A stretch of DNA of 64,000 bases from Vandammella animalimorsus (lineage in GTDB: Bacteria > Pseudomonadota > Gammaproteobacteria > Burkholderiales > Burkholderiaceae_C). Shown in pieces: positions 6,068 through 17,944 of the stretch. Below the pieces are notes generated by a model. That model saw only the letters and a list, made by a program, of their open reading frames with translations, had not been told where the DNA came from and ran no database searches. Each line of letters opens with the position of its first letter. Positions within the stretch are counted from its first letter, which is position 1. The stretch covers positions 62,001 through 126,000 of the forward strand of contig NZ_NSJB01000001.1 in NCBI RefSeq assembly GCF_002285265.1. The letters are read 5' to 3'. Position numbers and translations under genes: made by a program.

Positions 6068-8590
6068 ATGCCTTGCCACCCCCGCTCCCGCCGCCGTCCC
6101 GCCACACATGCGCGGGCCTGTTTACAGACCATGCAGACCGCGCCCGGCCTGGCCCTGCGCCCGCTGGTGCTGGCCGCCCACATCGGCCTGGCCGGCGGCC
6201 TGGCCGCCGCCGCGCTGTGGGCCAGCCCGGCGCAGGCCCAGCCCCAATCCCAGCCGGGCAGCGCGGCTGCGGCCCCGCGCCATTACGCCATTGAGGCCGG
6301 GCCGCTGCATGTGGTGCTGATGCGCTTTCTGGCCGAATCGGGCGCGCTGCTCTCGGGCAGTGCCGAGCTGGCCCAGGGCCGCCAAAGCCCGGGCGTGCAA
6401 GGCCGCCACAGCCCGCAAAGCGGCCTGGTCGCGCTGCTGGCCGGCAGCGGCCTGCAAGCCGTGCAGCAGGCCGACGGCAGCTACGTGCTGCGCCCGGCCC
6501 CAGCCCAGCCAGCGGCGCAGGCGCGCAGGGCCACCCAAGCCCAGACCCTGCCCGCCGTCACCGTGCAGGCCGCGCCCGAGAGCGCCACCGGCCCCGTGCT
6601 GGGCTACGCCGCGCGCCGCAACGCCACGGCCACCAAGACGGATACGCCGCTCTTGGAGACGCCGCAGTCCGTCACCGTGATCGGTGCGCAGGAACTGGAG
6701 ATGCGGCAGGCCGAAGATATGAACCAAGCCCTGAGCTACGCCGCCGGGGTGCACCGCAGCGAGGGCAGCGACCGCACTACGGACAGTTTCTTCATTCGCG
6801 GCTTCAGCGCCGGTGCGGACGCTGGCAGTCTGTTCATGGACGGCCTCAAGTACAAAGTGAATCCCTACAGCGGCCGCATGGAGCCGTATGGCATGGAGCG
6901 GCTGGAGCTGCTCAAGGGCGCATCCTCGGTGCTCTACGGCATGAGCGGCCCTGGCGGCGTGATCAATGCGGTAAGCAAACGCCCCAGCGCCGAGCCGCTG
7001 CGCGAGTTGCGCGCCGAGCTGGGCAACTTCCGCCGCAAGCAGGTCGCGGGCGACTTTGGCGGCAAGCTCACCGAGGACGGCGTGTGGACCTGGCGCTTGA
7101 CCGGCCTGCTGCGCGACAGCGACACCTTTGTCGAGCACGTGCCGGACAAGCGCCGTTTCATTGCCCCGGCACTGAAATGGCAGCCCAGCGCGAACACCGC
7201 GCTGACCCTTCTGGCGCACTACCAGCACGACCGAACCGCTTATCTCTACGGTCTGCCCGCCGAAGGCACATTGCTGCCCAACCCCAATGGCCGCATCCCG
7301 CGCCAACGCTTGATTGGCGAGCCGGGCTTTGACCGCTACGCGCATGACCTGTACGCGCTGGGCTACCAGTTCGAGCACGCCTTCAGCCCCGCGCTGAAGC
7401 TGCGCCACAACCTGCGCTACTTCAAGGGCGACGGCCAATACGTGAATGTGGGCGACGACGGCTGGGCCGATGCCGCGCTGCGCCAGATTAACCGCTACGG
7501 CGTCGAGCGTTACGACCGCAACCAGTCGCTGACCAGCGACACCTCGCTGCAATACCAGTGGCGCAGCGGCGGCATGAAGCACACCAGCCTGATCGGGCTG
7601 GACAGCCTGCGCCAGCACGATGACTCGGAGCAGTACAACCTGCAAACCCAGCCGCTGGACGTGTTCACGCCCCGCTACGGCAGCGCCGTGGCCGAACGCG
7701 AAGCCAGCACCGGCTATTCACCCAATACCAGAACCCGCCGCGTGGGTCTGTACGCACAAAACCAGATGAAGTTTGGCCAACATTGGGTGGCTCTGTTGGG
7801 CGGGCGTTACGACCGCGTGCGCCACAGCGAATGGAACTTTTTCACCGGCGAGCGCAGCGCCGACAACGAGCGCACCAGCGCCTTCACTGGCCGCGCCGGG
7901 CTGGTCTATCTGGCGGGCAACGGCTGGGCACCCTTTGCCAGCTTCAGCCAGTCCTTCGAGCCGCAGGCGGGTACCGACCGCACCGGCGCGCGCTTCAAGC
8001 CCACGCGCGGCCAGCAGTGGGAGCTTGGCCTGCGCTATCAGCCCGAGGGCAGCCGTACCCTGCTCAGCGCATCGCTCTACCAGTTGACCAAGCGCAACAA
8101 TCTGGTGGGCGACCCAGTGGACAGCAATTTCTCAGTGCAACTGGGCAAGGTACGCTCACGCGGGCTGGAGTTGGAGGCGCGCACCGCCATCGGCAAACAC
8201 GTCAATCTGATTACTGCCTACGCCTACACCGACGCACGCACCATTGAAAGCAGCCCGCTTACGCCCGAGGAAGTAGGCAAGCGCAGCGGCGGCGTGCCGC
8301 GCCAGCAGTTCTCGCTGTGGGGCGATTACCATTTTGCCAGCCAAGGGCTGCCCGGTCTGCATATGGGCGCAGGTCTGCGCCACGTTGGCGGTACACGCGG
8401 CGTGTGGATGGACGCCAACGTGCCCGCCTACACCGTACTGGACGCAATGATTGGCTATGACCACGGCCTCTGGCGCTTTGCGCTGAACGTGAGCAACCTC
8501 ACCGACAAGACTTACATCGCCAGTTGCACCTACGGGTGCTTCTACGGCGAGCCACGCAAGGTAACGGCCAGCCTGACTTGGCGCTGGTGA
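6068..8590 (+). CDS. TonB-dependent siderophore receptor with STN signalling domain
   Basis: 840 aa from the ATG at 6068, behind an AAGGAAAAAGAGG ribosome site; upstream in-frame codons look non-coding. The signal peptide ends near ASPAQAQ. An STN domain follows (about residues 78-145: HYAIEAGPLHVVLMRFLAES, GLVALLAGSGLQAV), as in receptors that signal to FecR. The plug domain begins around TDTPLLETPQSVTVIGAQEL and includes ERLELLKGASSVLYGMSGPG. The beta-barrel ends in the aromatic-terminated LTWRW. Length and motifs fit ferric hydroxamate/pyoverdine-type receptors (FhuE/FpvA/FoxA group); the siderophore is not determinable. It forms a unit with fecR. Codons from about 7700 on look slightly less GC-biased. 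Confidence 0.93.
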   Translation: MPCHPRSRRRPATHARACLQTMQTAPGLALRPLVLAAHIGLAGGLAAAALWASPAQAQPQSQPGSAAAAPRHYAIEAGPLHVVLMRFLAESGALLSGSAELAQGRQSPGVQGRHSPQSGLVALLAGSGLQAVQQADGSYVLRPAPAQPAAQARRATQAQTLPAVTVQAAPESATGPVLGYAARRNATATKTDTPLLETPQSVTVIGAQELEMRQAEDMNQALSYAAGVHRSEGSDRTTDSFFIRGFSAGADAGSLFMDGLKYKVNPYSGRMEPYGMERLELLKGASSVLYGMSGPGGVINAVSKRPSAEPLRELRAELGNFRRKQVAGDFGGKLTEDGVWTWRLTGLLRDSDTFVEHVPDKRRFIAPALKWQPSANTALTLLAHYQHDRTAYLYGLPAEGTLLPNPNGRIPRQRLIGEPGFDRYAHDLYALGYQFEHAFSPALKLRHNLRYFKGDGQYVNVGDDGWADAALRQINRYGVERYDRNQSLTSDTSLQYQWRSGGMKHTSLIGLDSLRQHDDSEQYNLQTQPLDVFTPRYGSAVAEREASTGYSPNTRTRRVGLYAQNQMKFGQHWVALLGGRYDRVRHSEWNFFTGERSADNERTSAFTGRAGLVYLAGNGWAPFASFSQSFEPQAGTDRTGARFKPTRGQQWELGLRYQPEGSRTLLSASLYQLTKRNNLVGDPVDSNFSVQLGKVRSRGLELEARTAIGKHVNLITAYAYTDARTIESSPLTPEEVGKRSGGVPRQQFSLWGDYHFASQGLPGLHMGAGLRHVGGTRGVWMDANVPAYTVLDAMIGYDHGLWRFALNVSNLTDKTYIASCTYGCFYGEPRKVTASLTWRW

Positions 8591-8607
8591 GCGCGAAGCA
8601 GCGCTTT

Positions 8608-8850
8608 TAGGGCGGATTCGGTATTCATGAAGACATTTCCTGCAAGCGCCGCTGGTTCTCGTCACACCCGCGAAGGCGGGTGTCCAGTTGTGACGCTGGG
8701 CGGCACTGCCATGTGCCAATCCCCCTCTCGTGCGCAAGTGTGGCGCTGGATGCCCGCCTTCGCGGGCATGACGAGAGCGACCTGCGAGATGGCGATGGCA
8801 GTCAGCGGCCAGGTCTTGGATTTGTCAACGTTCGAGCAGAACACGCTCTA
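8608..8850 (+). repeat. MITE-like repeat copy A with two REP-like hairpins
   Basis: 243-bp element beginning 17 bases after the receptor stop. Its ends are TAGGGCGGATTC and GAACACGCTCTA, which are imperfect terminal inverted repeats (9 of 12 match). It contains two strong hairpins: ACACCCGC/GCGGGTGT around 8667-8688 and ATGCCCGC/GCGGGCAT around 8750-8770. A second, inverted copy lies at 29617-29880. Small open frames inside it look like by-products of the palindromes. It is probably non-autonomous; no transposase is visible in the window. Confidence 0.85.
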
Positions 8851-8912
8851 AAGCCGCCGATGCGCCACCAGGCGCATCGCCCTTTGCACGGCCCAGTGCG
8901 GGCCCAACAGGA

Positions 8913-8950
8913 AAACGCCGCCGCGGCAGGGCACTGCCGCGGCGGCGTTT
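8913..8950. terminator. Strong bidirectional hairpin terminator
   Basis: Perfect 17-bp stem (AAACGCCGCCGCGGCAG and its complement) with a GGCA loop. A-rich and T-rich edges let it work in both directions. It lies between the convergent receptor (+) and Bug receptor (-) genes. Confidence 0.85.
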
Positions 8951-9080
8951 CTGTCTGCATGGGCCGGGCATGCAGGCTGCTGGGCCCAGTTTCAAGTTTG
9001 CTGCTGCAGATCACAAAGCGAGCCAGTGGGGCGCATCAAGGCCATGCGCCGCAGGCCGCAAGGACATTGCGCACAGCCCT

Positions 9081-10205
9081 TCAAGGCTGCAGCTGCCGCG
9101 CGAGCTGCGCAAAGCGCTGCAGGTCGCCAAGCAGCAGTTGGCGGAAGCTCTCGGGGTGGGCCTGCTCGGGGCTGCTGATGTGGTAGCCCAGCTCGTGCAG
9201 CTGGGCGCGCAGCGCCGGCGTTTGCAGGGCCTGGGCCAGCACGTCGTGCAGGCGGTAGGCCACGGCGTCGGGGGTGCCGGCGGGCGCCAGCAGGCCGTGC
9301 CATTGCTCCATGGCGTAGCCGGGCAGGCCTTGTTCGGCCACAGTGGGCACGCCAGGCAGCAGCGGCGAGCGCTGGGGCGAGGTGACGGCCAGCGCGCGCA
9401 GCCGGCCCGATTGCAGCAGCGGCATGGCGCTGGAGGCGGTGACGATGCCCAGCGGCACTTGCCGGCCCAGCACGTCGGCCAGGGCGGGGCCGCAGCCTTT
9501 GTAGGGCACTTGCTCCAGCCTGATGTGCGGCTGGCGGGCCTGCAGCATGGCGCCGGCCAGGTGCTGGGGCGTGCCGCTGCCGCAGGAGGCGAAGAACAGC
9601 GCCTGGCTGCGCGGCGCGCCCTGGGCGGCGCCTTGCACGTTCTGTGCGCCCTGTGCGCCCTGTGCGCTCTGCGCCCCCTGGGCGCTGGCGGCCAGCAGCG
9701 CCGGGAGATCCCGCATCGGCGCATCGCCGGGCACGACCAGCACCGAGGCGATGGTGCCGACGTTGATGATGGTGCGAAAGTCGCGCGCGGGCTCGAAGCC
9801 GGGCGTGCCCAGCACGGCCGGGTTGATGGCAAAGGTGCTGTTGGCCATCAGCAGCGTGTGGCCATCGGCGGCGGCGCGCGCCACGTGGGCCGCGCCGATG
9901 TTGCCGCTGGCGCCGGCGCGGTTGTCCACCAGCACGGGCTGGGCCAGGGCGCGCTCGAGCTCGGCGGCGAGCTTGCGCGCCAGCAGGTCGGTGCCGCCGC
10001 CTGCGGCAAAGGGCACGACGATGGTGATGGGCTTGCTGGGCCAGATTGCGCTGGCGGCGGGCTGCGCCTGCGCGGGCGTTGGCGTTGGCTGGGCGTGTGC
10101 GGCGCTGGCCGCGCCCAGGGCCAGGCCCAGCAGCAGGCGGCCAGGCAGGGCGCGCATGGCGCGGGCAAAACTTGTGCGCAGGCGGGGCAGGGCGAGGGCG
10201 GGCAT
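9081..10205 (-). CDS. Bug-family tripartite tricarboxylate transporter substrate-binding protein
   Basis: 374 aa from the ATG at 10205. An upstream ATG at 10286 falls within the nadC 3' end, and one at 10157 would give the shortest signal peptide (LLLGLALGAASAAHAQ). None has a clear ribosome site, so the start is uncertain. The mature protein has the TctC/Bug hallmarks: WPSKPITIVVPFAAGGGTDLLAR, VDNRAGASGNIGA, YKGCGPALADVLGRQV and LPGVPTVAEQGLPGY. A run of AQGAQ-type repeats (about residues 175-200) reflects reiterated DNA near 9640-9690. These periplasmic proteins bind carboxylates or aromatics. No TctA/TctB membrane genes are present, so it is an orphan, as is common in Burkholderiales. Confidence 0.92.
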   Translation of the reverse strand: MPALALPRLRTSFARAMRALPGRLLLGLALGAASAAHAQPTPTPAQAQPAASAIWPSKPITIVVPFAAGGGTDLLARKLAAELERALAQPVLVDNRAGASGNIGAAHVARAAADGHTLLMANSTFAINPAVLGTPGFEPARDFRTIINVGTIASVLVVPGDAPMRDLPALLAASAQGAQSAQGAQGAQNVQGAAQGAPRSQALFFASCGSGTPQHLAGAMLQARQPHIRLEQVPYKGCGPALADVLGRQVPLGIVTASSAMPLLQSGRLRALAVTSPQRSPLLPGVPTVAEQGLPGYAMEQWHGLLAPAGTPDAVAYRLHDVLAQALQTPALRAQLHELGYHISSPEQAHPESFRQLLLGDLQRFAQLARQLQP

Positions 10206-10269
10206 GGCGGCGGCGATGGGTGGTTGGGGCGGTGCAGGCGGGGCCAGTTGGCGGGATTGGCTGGCGGGA

Positions 10270-11151
10270 TCAGCCGGAGAGCGCATCCAGGCCGATGTCC
10301 AGCACCGGCGCGCTGTGCGTGATCCAGCCCACGGCGATCAGGTCCACGCCGGTGTCGGCGATCTGCGGCGCGGTCTCGGGCGTGACGCGGCCCGAGGCTT
10401 CGGTGATGGCGCGCCCGCGCGCCATCTGCACGGCCTGGCCCAGTGTGGGCAGGTCCATGTTGTCCAGCAGCACGATGGGCACTTGCAGCGCCAGCGCCTG
10501 CTCGAGCTGGGCCAGGGTGTCCACCTCCACCTCGATTTGCACCATGTGCCCGGCTGCGGCGCGGGCGCGCTGCACGGCCTGGGGCAGGCCGCCGGCGATG
10601 GCGATGTGGTTGTCCTTGATGAGGATGGCGTCGTCCAGCCCGAAGCGGTGGTTGCTGCCGCCGCCCACGCGCACGGCGTACTTTTGCAGCGCGCGCAGGC
10701 CCGGCAGGGTCTTGCGCGTGCAGGTCACGCGGGTGGTGGTGGCGGCGATGGCATCGGCGATGCGCGCCGTGGCGCTGGCCACGCCGCTGAGCAGGCCCAG
10801 CAGGTTCAGCGCGCTGCGCTCGGCGGTGAGCATGGCGCGCGCCGAGCCCTGCAGCCGCGCGATGCAGTCGCCAGGCTGCAGGCGCGCGCCATCGGCCAGC
10901 AGGGCCTCGAAGCGGATGCCGGGGTCGATCAGCTCGAAGGCCAGCTGCGCGCAGCCCAGCCCGGCAAGCACGCCGCTTTGCCGCGCGCGCAGCTCCAGCG
11001 TGGCCTGGGCGCTGGCGGGCACGATGGCGTCGCTGGTCAGATCGCCGCGCCGGCCCAGGTCTTCCAGCAACGTGGCGCGCACCAGTGGCTCCAGCATGAT
11101 GCGCGGCAGCGGGGGGATGTCGGTCTCGGGCAGGGGGGCGGCAGGGTGCAT
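10270..11151 (-). CDS. nadC: Nicotinate-nucleotide pyrophosphorylase (carboxylating)
   Basis: 293 aa, the usual NadC length. It converts quinolinate and PRPP to nicotinate mononucleotide, CO2 and pyrophosphate in de novo NAD synthesis. Signature residues are present: TRKTLPGLRALQKYAVRVGG supplies the substrate-binding Arg and Lys, followed by GGSNHRFGLDDAILIKDNH. The barrel end EVEVDTLAQLEQAL, LLDNM and EASGRVTPE is also canonical. The nadA and nadB genes are not in the window. It is followed by the Bug-receptor gene on the same strand, whose upstream ATG overlaps its last codons. Confidence 0.96.
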   Translation of the reverse strand: MHPAAPLPETDIPPLPRIMLEPLVRATLLEDLGRRGDLTSDAIVPASAQATLELRARQSGVLAGLGCAQLAFELIDPGIRFEALLADGARLQPGDCIARLQGSARAMLTAERSALNLLGLLSGVASATARIADAIAATTTRVTCTRKTLPGLRALQKYAVRVGGGSNHRFGLDDAILIKDNHIAIAGGLPQAVQRARAAAGHMVQIEVEVDTLAQLEQALALQVPIVLLDNMDLPTLGQAVQMARGRAITEASGRVTPETAPQIADTGVDLIAVGWITHSAPVLDIGLDALSG

Positions 11152-11556
11152 GGCGGCAAGAGAAAAAGGTCAAGAAAGGTCTGCGCGGCAAGCGCCGCGC
11201 CGTGTGCCCGGCGGCCTGGGGTGGGCTCTGCTGCTGTTGCTGCTGCTGTGCGCCTGGCATTCGATCCCGATTTGCAGCGCACGCAGGGCCGCTGGGGGTG
11301 CGCTGACCTCCCCAAAGCCGCAGGCCGCGCGGGCGCGCCATTTTATTCTCTTTTTGAGCATAAATGGACCGCAAAAAGCCACGTGGCCGGGTGCGGGCGC
11401 AGTGGGTTTTTGCCGGTGTGGGTCAACACGCTGGCCGGGCACGGCCAGCCCCCGCCATCAAGGCCGGCGGGGGCGGTGTGGGGGGATGTGCGCGCCGATG
11501 TGGCGGGCGTGATCTAGCGGGCGATGTGCCGCGCCGTATGCCGCGCCGCTGTCTCG
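11152..11556. other. Intergenic region between metH and nadC
   Basis: About 400 bases with no supportable gene. It holds a short (CTG/TTG)n tract near 11229-11248, an AT-rich island at about 11341-11366 that could supply the nadC promoter on the reverse strand (TAAAAT as a poor -10), and a 7-bp hairpin GCTGGCC/GGCCAGC at 11430-11449 without a T tract. I see no riboswitch-like architecture. Confidence 0.5.
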
Positions 11557-14328
<2,772 letters not shown>

Positions 14329-14409
14329 GAAGGGCCTGTCAAAGTGGGGGGATGCGGGAAAGCCCGCAATTGTGCCAGCGCGCCGCCTGGCGGTTGGGCG
14401 CTGACTGGC

Positions 14410-14859
14410 TCAGCGCGCCTGCGCACCCTGAGGCGACTGGGCGGCTGCGGGCAGGCCGAAGATGCGGTCAAAGCACCAGGTGAAGACGAAGGTGTAGATG
14501 AGAAAGAACAGCATCAGGCCAAAGTCCATCACAAAGGCCTGCCACAGGCTCACGCCCAGCAGCCAGGCCAGCAGCGGCACCAGGAAGAAGATCAGTCCGC
14601 CCTCGAAGCCCAGGGCGTGGGCCAGGCGGCGCCGAATGCTGCGACCCTGGGTGGGCTGGCGCGCCTCCCAGCGCTCGAAGAAAGTATTGAAGATGTAGTT
14701 CCAGGTCACGGCAGTGACCGATGCTGCCACGGCCGCCAGCAGCGCGCGTTGCATGCCGCTGCTGCTCAGCAGCGCCAGCCCCCAGCTGGATACGGCAATG
14801 GCGATGGCCTCGTAGATCAGCACATAGACGATGCGGCGGCGTTTGCCCTGGAGTTTCAT
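14410..14859 (-). CDS. PACE-family multidrug efflux transporter
   Basis: 149 aa from the ATG at 14859. [22 protein letters not shown] at the start and [13 protein letters not shown] mid-protein, then [20 protein letters not shown] and [23 protein letters not shown], give the two tandem bacterial transmembrane pair domains of the PACE family (AceI-like). Four membrane helices are evident. Characterised members export chlorhexidine, proflavine or short diamines by proton antiport; the substrate here is unknown. It is transcribed away from gdhA and toward metH, 81 bases before the latter. Confidence 0.9.
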   Translation of the reverse strand: MKLQGKRRRIVYVLIYEAIAIAVSSWGLALLSSSGMQRALLAAVAASVTAVTWNYIFNTFFERWEARQPTQGRSIRRRLAHALGFEGGLIFFLVPLLAWLLGVSLWQAFVMDFGLMLFFLIYTFVFTWCFDRIFGLPAAAQSPQGAQAR

Positions 14860-15003
14860 GGCGGCGGTTCGGTGGGGTCGGCAAAGCGCGAGACTGTAGC
14901 GCCATTGGCTGGGCTTTGCGCGCCGGTGGCATGGACAAGGCCTGACGCCGCGCTTATGCTGCCGGCCGTTGCGTTGACTATGTGTAGAGGTAAGGAGATC
15001 AAT

Positions 15004-16440
<1,437 letters not shown>

Positions 16441-16479
16441 GCGCCGCCCGCCGCCGTGCGGGCTTTGGCTTTGTTCGAG

Positions 16480-16525
16480 AACCTCTGCACTACCCGGCGC
16501 CAGCCGCTGGGGTGGTGCAGAGGTT
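16480..16525 (+). terminator. Intrinsic terminator after gdhA
   Basis: Stem AACCTCTGCACTACCC pairs with GGGTGGTGCAGAGGTT (one G-U pair) around a 14-base GC-rich loop, followed by TGCTTTGTTTTCTTG. It lies 40 bases past the gdhA stop and ends 30 bases before the RND adaptor start. Confidence 0.85.
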
Positions 16526-16555
16526 TGCTTTGTTTTCTTGCCTTGTCGGTGTGCC

Positions 16556-17944
16556 ATGCGGCCCTTGTTGCGCAAAACCCTGTTGCTGATCGTTCTGCTG
16601 CTGTCGCTGCTGCTGGCCTGGTGGCTGCAGCGCCCTGAGGGGCAGGCATTGCTGGCGCGCACGCTGGGCTGGCAGGCAGCGGGCAATACTGCGGCAGGGC
16701 AGGGGGAGCGGCCATCTGCAGGGCCTGCAGCGCCCTTGAAGCCTGGGCCGCAGGCCAATGCATCGGCCAGTGCCCCGGCCTTGATCGAGGTGGCCCAGGC
16801 CATTGGCCGGCCGCTGCGCGATGTGGCGCAGGCCACTGGCACACTGCGCGCGCGCCAGAGCAGTGCGCTGCGCCCGCAGGCCAGCGGTCGGGTACGCGCC
16901 ATCCACTTCCGCGAAGGCCAGCCGGTGCGCAAGGGCCAGTTGCTGCTGCAGCTGGACGATCGGCTCGAGCGCGCCCATTGGCAGCAGGCCCAGGCCGAGC
17001 TGGAGCTGGCCCGCGCCAACCACGGCCGCAGCCGCGAGCTGGTGCAGCGCGGCTTCATCAGCCGCGCCGCGCTCGAAGAAAGCGCGGCCAAGCTGCAGAT
17101 CGCCCAGGCGCGGCGTGATCTGGCCCAGGCCCAGCTCGAGCGTCTGCGCATTCAGGCGCCGTTCGACGCAGTGGCCGGCCTGGCCGATGTGCACGTGGGC
17201 GACTACGTGCGCGAAGGCGAGGTGGTGCTGCAGCTGCAGGATTTGGATGTACTGCTGGTGGACTTCCGCCTGCCTGAGCGCGTGGCCGCGCAACTGGCCG
17301 TGGGCCAGGCCGTGCAGCTGCGCTTTGACGCGCTGCCCGGCGTGCAGCGCCAGGCCACGGTACAGGCCATCGACCCGCTGGTCGATGCGCAAGAGCGTGC
17401 GCTGGCATTGCGCGCGCGCCTGCCCAACCCTGACCGGCAGTTGCGCCCGGGCATGTCGGCCCAGGTGGAGCTGGTGCTGCAAGAGCGCGCCCAGGCCGTG
17501 CTGGTGCCAGAGCAGGCTGTGCTGAGCAATGCCCAGGGGCCAGCGCTGATCCGGGTGCAGCCCTGGCAGGCCCAGGCGCCCACGCCGCAGGGCGATGGCC
17601 GCATGGGCTGGCCGCCGCAGACGGTGTTTCGCACCGAGCGCCTGCCGGTGCAACTGGGCCAGCGCCTGCCCGGCTGGGTGGAGGTGCGCGGTGAGGGCCT
17701 GGCAGTGGGCGATGTGGTGATGGTGGCCGGCCAGCACCGCGCCAACCGCTCGGGCCAGCGCGTGCGCATCCGCTGGGCCGAGCCTGAGCCGCCGCCGTTG
17801 CCCAATCACGCCAACCCCAGTCCCCATGCCGGCTCCAGCCCCGAGGCGGGCCAGGACACCGCGTCCGGTGCAACGCTCGGCGCAGCGCCCGCGCCTGGGC
17901 AGCCGCTGCGCCACAGTGCCATGCGGGGTGTGCCATGGGCCTGA
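16556..17944 (+). CDS. RND efflux periplasmic adaptor (membrane fusion) protein
   Basis: 462 aa from the ATG at 16556 (MRPLLRKTLLLIVLLL, a single N-terminal membrane anchor). The lipoyl half-motifs (GTLRARQSSALRPQASGRV and VREGEVVLQLQDLDVLLVDF) flank a coiled-coil hairpin (HWQQAQAELELARANHGRS, ALEESAAKLQIAQARRDL). The beta-barrel then follows (LRPGMSAQVELVL). It would bridge the inner-membrane pump to an outer-membrane channel. A Pro/Ala/Ser-rich tail of about 50 residues (after IRWAEPEPPPLP) is longer than usual. Its 3' end overlaps the permease start by 10 bases, so the two are translated as a unit. No outer-membrane factor gene is adjacent. Confidence 0.92.
   Translation: MRPLLRKTLLLIVLLLSLLLAWWLQRPEGQALLARTLGWQAAGNTAAGQGERPSAGPAAPLKPGPQANASASAPALIEVAQAIGRPLRDVAQATGTLRARQSSALRPQASGRVRAIHFREGQPVRKGQLLLQLDDRLERAHWQQAQAELELARANHGRSRELVQRGFISRAALEESAAKLQIAQARRDLAQAQLERLRIQAPFDAVAGLADVHVGDYVREGEVVLQLQDLDVLLVDFRLPERVAAQLAVGQAVQLRFDALPGVQRQATVQAIDPLVDAQERALALRARLPNPDRQLRPGMSAQVELVLQERAQAVLVPEQAVLSNAQGPALIRVQPWQAQAPTPQGDGRMGWPPQTVFRTERLPVQLGQRLPGWVEVRGEGLAVGDVVMVAGQHRANRSGQRVRIRWAEPEPPPLPNHANPSPHAGSSPEAGQDTASGATLGAAPAPGQPLRHSAMRGVPWA

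Noticed and set aside
8627-8851. Small open frames inside the two MITE-like repeats as genes
   Set aside because: They read through palindromic hairpins in both orientations and lack ribosome sites or similarity.
9640-9690. AQGAQ repeat in the Bug receptor as a separate mobile or regulatory repeat
   Set aside because: It is in frame within a normal Bug protein and looks like simple slippage in a surface loop.
11229-11248. CTG/TTG microsatellite as a functional repeat
   Set aside because: Too short and imperfect, with no nearby promoter or ORF it would plausibly control.
14329-14409. Cobalamin or SAM riboswitch ahead of metH
   Set aside because: Only 81 bases separate metH from the PACE gene, too short, with no B12-box-like sequence.
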